Positions 58,519 through 64,000 of a DNA stretch of 64,000 nucleotides are shown here, piece by piece. Origin of the DNA: Candidatus Binatia bacterium (lineage in GTDB: Bacteria; Desulfobacterota; Binatia; HRBIN30); assembly GCA_023150935.1 (NCBI GenBank), contig JAKLJW010000003.1, positions 155,524 through 219,523 on the forward strand, in the 5' to 3' direction. Every line of letters begins with the position of its first letter. Positions within the stretch are counted from its first letter, which is position 1. Below the pieces are notes generated by a model, which did no database searches, had not been told where the DNA came from, and saw nothing but the letters and a program-made list of their open reading frames with translations. A program made the translations under genes and the position numbers.

Positions 58519-60756
58519 CTAAGCGCGCTCCGCCGCGCGCCAGCGCTCGCGGTCGCGGCGCAACTTCTCCAGGTGCTCCGCGGCCTCGGCCGGAGGTAGA
58601 TTCTGGCCTGCCAGTCGATCGAGCCCAACGAGGGGTGGGCAGACCTTGCGATCCTGGTAGTTCGTCTCGCACTCCATGCAGTTGAGGCACTCCATCGAGT
58701 CGATGGTACCGTTTTCGCGAATGGCCTGGGGCTCGCATCCACGCGCACAGATCTGGCAATGCGCACAGAAATTCCGCCGGTACGGACCGGCCAGCCGCAA
58801 ACGGCTCAGCACGGCGAGGCCGGCGCCCAGGGGACAGAGGTAGCGGCAGAACGGTCTGAAGACGAACATCGCGGCGGCGAAGAGCAAGAGCCACCACGCG
58901 ATGCTCGGCGCGGGCTGCGACCAGGGATTCACCAGGAAGGTCATCTTGAAGGGCTCGACAACGGTGAGCAATTCCGCGACGACTGGCGAGACGAAATAGA
59001 CGGCAATCAGGACGACGAGCACCCCGTAGCGAAACCACCTCGCACGACGATGCACTCGATCCGGAAGCTCGACCTGCTTGAGCTTTAGCCGTTTGCCGAC
59101 ACGGTGCAGAAGCTCGGTCGCCGCGCCATAGGGGCAGACCCAACCGCAGAAAACCCCACGTCCCCACACGACGATTACGATCGCGATGAAGATCCAGGTG
59201 ACGAAGAGCAACGGCTCGCTGAGGAAAAGCTCCCCGCGCCAGCCGGTCTGGACCGTTCCGACCAGCGTCAGGATCTGGGTGACACTGGGCTGATCCTCGA
59301 GCCAGAGCCCGAGGCCAACGAAGCTCGCGACGAGGAATGCGGTGTGGATGCGCCGCAGCCACTTCATGCTGCGCGTCAACCAGCGCCGCCCAGCAAAGAG
59401 ACTCATCACGAGCAGGAGGTAGGCCACGGCGATCGCGGTCTTGTACGGCGCAATACCCCAGGCAACCTTCCAGAGAGGCTCGCTCTCCGGGGCACGGTCT
59501 CTGCCGCCGCCAACCACCACGTATTCCGCCGGCGGCAGGCGGAAGGTCGTACGAAAGGACTTGTAGTCCCGCTGATACCCGACGTTGGTGAACACGCTGC
59601 CCAGGAAAACGAAGTCGAAAGGCAGGCCGAGATCGAGCAGTCCCTTGCGCACGATCAGCAACCCGGCCTCGTTGAAGTAGGGTCCGCCGAGCGGCTGCGT
59701 TCCGGAGAGGTTGTCGTAGTCCTGATCCGTGAAGGTGATCGACTTGAAGCTCTGCTCCAGGTGAACCCGGTCGAGCGTTCCGCCGCGGACGAACGCCGAG
59801 CCGGTAAACGACTGACTGCCGCTGTTGAACACGACCAGCATGTGCTCTCCGGGCTGGAGCTGGCTCATGTAGGCGTTGTACTGACCGTCGCCGAGCAGGC
59901 TGCGGCCCACCTGGGGAGGATCGGCAATCGCGAAGTAGAGGTCCACGAAGGGCTGGTCGCTGGCAGGTTGCCCCATTTGCTGATTGGTGACAACGAGGTG
60001 GCCGAGCGCCTGTTTCGAGACGAGATCTGGCCAATCCCAAACCACATTCGGCAGGTTGACGAAGTGGCCGGCGACGGAGGCCGCGGTCCCGATGATACCG
60101 ACCGTCTCGCCAAGTCGACGCGCGGTCTCAAGGATCGTCGCGTTCTGGGAGATCGTGGTCACCGTCGCTCCCGAGATCACATGAACATCGAGGGTACCCG
60201 GTGCGGGGTCGTCGCCGACCACGAAATGGCTCATCACCGACTTGCCCACGTACCAACCGACGAGGTCGAAGAGCCTGGCGGCAGGAATGCCAGCGAGCAG
60301 GATCGGCTCGTCGTAGTGGATCAAGTCGGTCCCGACGATCACGCCCTTCGGGTTGAGCCCGACCAGGGTAACCAGTGGCTTACCCGAGTAGCCATCGATG
60401 TCGACGACGTCGGTCGAGAGCGCGACCCAGCCGACGACCTGGTTCGCCGAATCGTAGCCGATGGCATAGGAGAACGGCTTGGTCACGGGCGCGAAGCGGA
60501 CGGCGCCGGGCAGCACGCCCTTGCAGTCGAACTTCGCGCAGTCGAGCGTGTAGTAGCTCTTGCCGAGCGCCATGTATTCCTGACGGTTCTCCAGGATCTC
60601 ATCGGCTGCGGAGTCGGCCGAGGGCGCGCCCGCTGGCGCGCCGGAAGGGTCGGCCGAGGTTTCCGCGCGGGCGACGCCGGCCGAGGCGCAGAGCCCGAGC
60701 ATGACAGCTAAAGCGGCGGCGACACGCCCCGCACCTCGCCCCCACCCCTTCGTCAT
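58519..60756 (-). CDS. nosR: NosR membrane iron-sulfur flavoprotein
   Basis: A 745-residue protein. A signal sequence (AALAVMLGLCASAGVARA) leads to a periplasmic FMN-binding domain with ISGATVTTISQNA (the Thr flavinylated by ApbE). Six or so membrane helices follow. Cytoplasmic CGWVCPYGAATELL and FCRYLCPLGAGLAVL, and a ferredoxin domain (CAHCQICARGCEP; MECLNCMECE), end the protein. NosR supplies electrons to NosZ and is needed for its activity. The start at 60756 (MTKGWGRGAG) has GGGGGA upstream and lies 74 bases after the nosZ stop. No apbE gene is seen in the window. Confidence 0.95.
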   Translation of the reverse strand: MTKGWGRGAGRVAAALAVMLGLCASAGVARAETSADPSGAPAGAPSADSAADEILENRQEYMALGKSYYTLDCAKFDCKGVLPGAVRFAPVTKPFSYAIGYDSANQVVGWVALSTDVVDIDGYSGKPLVTLVGLNPKGVIVGTDLIHYDEPILLAGIPAARLFDLVGWYVGKSVMSHFVVGDDPAPGTLDVHVISGATVTTISQNATILETARRLGETVGIIGTAASVAGHFVNLPNVVWDWPDLVSKQALGHLVVTNQQMGQPASDQPFVDLYFAIADPPQVGRSLLGDGQYNAYMSQLQPGEHMLVVFNSGSQSFTGSAFVRGGTLDRVHLEQSFKSITFTDQDYDNLSGTQPLGGPYFNEAGLLIVRKGLLDLGLPFDFVFLGSVFTNVGYQRDYKSFRTTFRLPPAEYVVVGGGRDRAPESEPLWKVAWGIAPYKTAIAVAYLLLVMSLFAGRRWLTRSMKWLRRIHTAFLVASFVGLGLWLEDQPSVTQILTLVGTVQTGWRGELFLSEPLLFVTWIFIAIVIVVWGRGVFCGWVCPYGAATELLHRVGKRLKLKQVELPDRVHRRARWFRYGVLVVLIAVYFVSPVVAELLTVVEPFKMTFLVNPWSQPAPSIAWWLLLFAAAMFVFRPFCRYLCPLGAGLAVLSRLRLAGPYRRNFCAHCQICARGCEPQAIRENGTIDSMECLNCMECETNYQDRKVCPPLVGLDRLAGQNLPPAEAAEHLEKLRRDRERWRAAERA

Positions 60757-60830
60757 CCGGTGTCCCCCGGTCACCCGCCCGCGAGACACAGCGCGCCGCC
60801 TGCCCTCGTCTGCGCCCGGTGCGCCGCCGG

Positions 60831-62795
60831 TCATGCCTCGACGATCATCCGCCCGCGCATTTCCAGGTGCAGCGCATGGCAGAACCAGGGACAGTAGTAC
60901 CAGTACACTCCCGGCTTGCCGGCCTGGAACGTAACGCTCTCCGAGCCCTGGGGGTTCACCAGCATGTTGATGTCGTGCATCGAAAGGGAGAAACCGTGGC
61001 AGAGGTCCTCGACGTTGTCGAGGTTCGTCTGGATCACCTGGACGGTGTCGCCGGTCTTCACGGTAAATTGCTTGATTCCGTACTCGGGCGCGACCGAAGT
61101 CATCCATACCCGGACGAAGTTGCCCTTGCGAATGACCTTGTTGTCCTGAAGCGGGTTGACGCCATCCTCCTTGGCCCAGGCGTTGATCATGTCGTACTTG
61201 CCGCCGGTGCGCGGGCTGATCTCCGTCGGCCTGAGCATGTACGCCGGAAGGATGATGGCATCATGAGGTTCCGGGTACTGGGGGCCATCGTGGACGAGCA
61301 CCATCTGCTCGCCGGAGATGTCGATGAGCTGATCGTTGTCCGGATGCAGCGGGCCAACCTTGAGGAAGCGGTCCTTGGAGAACTTGTTGAGCGAGACCAG
61401 CCACTTGCCGTCCGCCTGGTTAGTCTCGCTGAGCGAGGCGTTGACATGGCCGGGCTGGAAGTTGACGTCGAGCTTCTGTCGAATCGGGTTCGGCGGCGTC
61501 TCCGAGGACTTCTCCTTGGCGTTTTCGATCGCGTAGGCCTTGATCGCGTCGGCGATGTTCCACTTCGTGATGACGGAATCGATGAAGATCGAGGTGTAGG
61601 CGTTGCCCCGGTTGTCGAATGCCGTGTGCAGCGGTCCGAGGCCGACCTCGGGCTGGGCGACGATGCAGTCCTCCGGCTTGATCTTGCCGTCGAAGGCGTC
61701 CTGGAGCCTGTCGATCTGGATTACCGTGCAGACCGGGGCGAGCTTGCCCGAGCACACGGCATACTTGCCCGTGGGGTCGACGTTGACGCCGTGCGGGTTT
61801 TTCGGAACCGGGATGCGCAGGACGAACTTGCCATTCGGCCCGCGGGCGTCGATGACCGGCACCTTGCTGTCGCCGAGGGTGATCGTCTGGCCCGCCGCGA
61901 CGGCCTTCTCGATCTCCCGCAGGTTGAAGACGTAACAGCAGTCCTTCGGAAGCTCGAGGAACCCGGGAAGCGCCGTGGCCTCTTCGAGGTTATAGCAATT
62001 GGCGAAGGACCATTTGTCCTCGTAGTCCGTGGCGCAGAGGTCCAGGTTGCCCTCGATCATCACCTGCCACTTGACCTCCATGGTCTCGACGTCGACCGCA
62101 GTGTGCAGGGCCGCATACTTCTTTGGATCGTCGAGGTCGCGGCCATCGTTGGGCAAGGGCGTCCGGAACTCGGAGTTGCAGAGCACGAGGCGGCAATCCT
62201 TGCGCTGGGGAAAGATGCCGTGCGTGCCTTGCGAGTTGGGGAGCTGAACGATCCTGTCCGTTTCGAACGTATCCAGGCGAACTCGCGCCAGCCGTCCCGA
62301 GAGCTTGCAGTTGATGAAGGCGTAACGCCCGTCGTAGGTCCCGTTCTTGTAGGACAGGTGGCCGTGGTGGGTGTCGCCGGCCTGCGTGCCTCCGAGGAGC
62401 TGTTTGGAGAAGTCGGTAATGCCCCAGCCTGTCGCCGAGTCGCGATTGAACACGGGAATGCGCTTGAGCTCGCGACAGGACGGAATGCCGAGCACCCGCA
62501 TCTCGCCGCTCTGCCCTCCGCTCCAGATTCCGTAGTAGGGGTCGAGCTGCCCGGGCGGCACATTGGTCCTGAGCGAGGGGTCGGCCTTCAGCAACGCGGC
62601 CGGCGGCTGCATCTGTTGCGCGCTGACCGGTGCCGCGAGGCCGCCCGTCTTCTCACAGCCGGCGAGCGTGCCCGCACCGAGCAGACCCGTGCCGATCGCC
62701 GCTCCCGCGAGGAGGAAATCGCGCCGGGTGCCCACGCCGGTATCCTGTTCTGCCTCTTTATTCTCCTTCTTTTCTTTCTTCTCGTTCTCGTCCAT
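60831..62795 (-). CDS. nosZ: Nitrous-oxide reductase NosZ with Tat signal
   Basis: A 654-residue periplasmic enzyme reducing N2O to N2. After a Lys/Glu-rich start comes the Tat motif TRRDFLLAG (about 23-31) and a hydrophobic run ending LAGC, a possible lipobox. All seven CuZ histidines appear: DTHHGH, GTHGIF, PLHTAFD, QPGHVNAS, EPHDAI and LCHGFS. The CuA site is complete: MHDINM and YCPWFCHALHLEM. The Tat signal points to the clade I (typical) type. It is first in the order nosZ-nosR-nosDFYL, whereas nosR usually comes first. Two cytochromes c lie upstream. Confidence 0.97.
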   Translation of the reverse strand: MDENEKKEKKENKEAEQDTGVGTRRDFLLAGAAIGTGLLGAGTLAGCEKTGGLAAPVSAQQMQPPAALLKADPSLRTNVPPGQLDPYYGIWSGGQSGEMRVLGIPSCRELKRIPVFNRDSATGWGITDFSKQLLGGTQAGDTHHGHLSYKNGTYDGRYAFINCKLSGRLARVRLDTFETDRIVQLPNSQGTHGIFPQRKDCRLVLCNSEFRTPLPNDGRDLDDPKKYAALHTAVDVETMEVKWQVMIEGNLDLCATDYEDKWSFANCYNLEEATALPGFLELPKDCCYVFNLREIEKAVAAGQTITLGDSKVPVIDARGPNGKFVLRIPVPKNPHGVNVDPTGKYAVCSGKLAPVCTVIQIDRLQDAFDGKIKPEDCIVAQPEVGLGPLHTAFDNRGNAYTSIFIDSVITKWNIADAIKAYAIENAKEKSSETPPNPIRQKLDVNFQPGHVNASLSETNQADGKWLVSLNKFSKDRFLKVGPLHPDNDQLIDISGEQMVLVHDGPQYPEPHDAIILPAYMLRPTEISPRTGGKYDMINAWAKEDGVNPLQDNKVIRKGNFVRVWMTSVAPEYGIKQFTVKTGDTVQVIQTNLDNVEDLCHGFSLSMHDINMLVNPQGSESVTFQAGKPGVYWYYCPWFCHALHLEMRGRMIVEA

Positions 62796-62972
62796 CTCTC
62801 TCTCCTTCCAGTCTGTGCCCGGTCGAGTTGGCTCACTGGCAATCGAAGCGGGCGGTTATCGCAGGAGTTCAGGAGGACCGAAGCGGCAGGTCGGGTTCGC
62901 GACCTTGCGGCGCCGCGCATGTGGGCGAGGGGGGGTCGCAAAGCGCGCGCATGTGCCCGGGTGCAAGAGACC

Positions 62973-63317
62973 CTACTTCTTGAAGGTCTGCGTCAAGTAC
63001 GCAACCAGGTCCGCCACGTCCTGTGGTTTGCTGTCCATCGGGGGCATGTCGAGGTGACCCTTCATGATCGCGTTCGCTATCGTGGCGTCGGTCCTGGTCT
63101 TCCAGAACGCCGGGTCGGTGAAGTTGGCCGGCGGCGGGCTCATTGCGACGGCCATGGGCCCGTCTCCCTTGCCGTCCGTACCGTGACAGGACGTGCACTT
63201 CTCCGCAAAGATGGCCTTCCCTCTCGCCGCGTCCCCGTCGGCCATCGCGGTCGCCGCCGTCAGCACTGCCAGAGCGACGGCCAGCCCGGCCACAATCGAT
63301 CCCGTTGTCTTCAGCAT
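62973..63317 (-). CDS. Periplasmic mono-heme cytochrome c
   Basis: A 114-residue class I cytochrome c. The signal peptide MLKTTGSIVAGLAVALAVLT is cleaved near TAMA. The heme site is CTSCHGTDGKGDG, and the distal Met is probably in DMPPMDSKPQDV. A GGAGGAGGAG sits just before the ATG at 63317. Its place between the membrane cytochrome and nosZ suggests it carries electrons to NosZ or from the bc1 complex. About 175 bases separate it from nosZ, where no clear FNR box was found. Confidence 0.9.
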   Translation of the reverse strand: MLKTTGSIVAGLAVALAVLTAATAMADGDAARGKAIFAEKCTSCHGTDGKGDGPMAVAMSPPPANFTDPAFWKTRTDATIANAIMKGHLDMPPMDSKPQDVADLVAYLTQTFKK

Positions 63318-63441
63318 TCTTTCTCCTCCTCCGTCCCGGTCGCGGGCGCCACGGCAGCCGAGTCGCCGCCGCTGTCGTTCGCGAGTTGCCATTCCGTTAC
63401 GACACGATTGCCTGCAGTAGTGCCCGGCCACCTCCCGCATC

Positions 63442-64000
63442 TCATCGCGTTGCCGCTCGGCCGCGCGCCAGCGCCCAACCCGCGGCCAGGAGCAGCGCCA
63501 GGGCTGCACTCGCACCTGCGGTCAGCCAGAAGTATCGGCGTGGCGCGATTCCGGGGCTCAAGATCGCGGCGCGGTCCACCCCGTTCTGCTGCATGACGTA
63601 GGCTTCGATGTCGGCGATCTCCGCCTGGGTCAGGGTCGCCGTCTGGCCGAAGGCGGGCATTCTCAGGGCACCGCCGTCCTGCCCCGGAACGGCACCGTGC
63701 TGCAGGAAGCGGTCGAGGTTCTCGGCGAAGTCCCCGGGATTGGAGCTGCGGATGGTCACCGCGATCGGGTTCAGGGCCGGAACCTGTCCGGACGCCGAGC
63801 CGGGGTCCGGAACGCCGCCGCGGCCCTCGTCACCGTGGCACGTGGCGCAGTAGATCGCGAAAAGCGTCGCGCCGTGATCGGCACTCCCGACGATCGTGGC
63901 GGCTCTGCCCGGTGGGCCCTGCGCCGGATGGACCGCAGGCAGGCCCGCCGCTGCGTCGCCGGCGCCGGCTGCGGGCGCGGCCGCGGCCGGCGCGGAGGGC
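63442..64000 (-). CDS. C-terminally anchored cytochrome c (5' end missing)
   Basis: The frame is open to the right edge, so the N-terminus is missing. The visible part has an Ala/Gly/Pro-rich stretch, then the heme site CATCHGDEGRGG (about 63830-63849), then MPAFGQTATLTQAEIADIEA with the distal Met. The C-terminus is a membrane helix (YFWLTAGASAALALLLAAGW) and a short Arg tail. Such anchored cytochromes can act as electron hubs for periplasmic reductases. It is the first visible gene of the minus-strand nos region. Confidence 0.85.
   Translation of the reverse strand, partial: PSAPAAAAPAAGAGDAAAGLPAVHPAQGPPGRAATIVGSADHGATLFAIYCATCHGDEGRGGVPDPGSASGQVPALNPIAVTIRSSNPGDFAENLDRFLQHGAVPGQDGGALRMPAFGQTATLTQAEIADIEAYVMQQNGVDRAAILSPGIAPRRYFWLTAGASAALALLLAAGWALARGRAATR

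Noticed and set aside
60757..61107. N-terminal extension of NosR
   Set aside because: It runs through the 3' end of nosZ and would place the signal peptide far inside the protein.
62828..62842. TTGGCTCACTGGCAA as an FNR/NnrR box upstream of nosZ
   Set aside because: Only the TTG and CAA ends fit; the half-sites do not match TTGAT-N4-ATCAA or the NnrR pattern well enough.

Overview
The window comes from a high-G+C (by eye about two thirds), Gram-negative, apparently uncultured bacterium. Genes are dense on both strands and overlap by ATGA/GTGA in several operons. The machinery includes a Wza/Wzc-type polysaccharide export system, TatA, RNase HII, UvrC, ComEC and a full nitrous-oxide-reductase cluster. 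The gaps between genes hold dispersed palindromic repeats and C-rich low-complexity DNA. Secreted proteins carry Asp-box repeats, dockerin-like calcium repeats and Pro-Thr linkers. Together these suggest a deltaproteobacterial-grade lineage such as Myxococcota/Desulfobacterota relatives or Candidatus Binatota. That placement is inference from gene style, not a search.

Layout. 0-13 kb: an exopolysaccharide/O-antigen locus on the minus strand: Wza-type exporter, BY-kinase/chain-length protein, secreted protein with an internal sorting-like anchor, O-antigen ligase, NusG/RfaH-like antiterminator, a DUF433/DUF5615 toxin-antitoxin pair, two methyltransferases, a GT4 glycosyltransferase and the start of a flippase. 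A decayed chimera of the ligase and NusG-like genes lies inside it. 13-15 kb: glucan phosphorylase. 15.9-21.9 kb: a YhaN/YhaO (SbcC/SbcD-like) nuclease pair divergent from a LexA-like S24 autoprotease that has no DNA-binding domain. 21.9-25.8 kb: a toxin-antitoxin and ATPase graveyard with intact pairs, a frameshifted PIN toxin and deletion remnants. 25.9-34.7 kb: Amt ammonium transporter, DUF4143 ATPase, DedA, an unusual E2 acyltransferase, RNase HII, VanZ, a GspC-like protein, a PAS-DHp-receiver protein and an FrhB-like iron-sulfur flavoprotein. 34.7-40.5 kb: a miniature inverted-repeat element, ComEC, UvrC, an ACT-domain protein and TatA. 40.5-50.5 kb: diheme cytochrome c, archease and RtcB, then five carbon-carbon lyase/epimerase-type enzymes on both strands. 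50.6-54.6 kb: Asp-box and dockerin-like secreted proteins and two more toxin-antitoxin loci, one with an internally deleted MazF. 54.7-64 kb: nosL, nosY, nosF, nosD, nosR, nosZ and two cytochromes c (read right to left), the last running off the edge.

How the genes work together. The left block would assemble and export a surface polysaccharide. The right block would reduce N2O to N2 in the periplasm: NosZ is the enzyme, NosDFY and NosL serve copper-site assembly, and NosR and the cytochromes c deliver electrons. The enzymes at 43-50 kb look like a sugar or deoxysugar degradation set whose substrate cannot be told from sequence. No tRNA, rRNA, CRISPR array, recognisable transposase or replication origin was seen.
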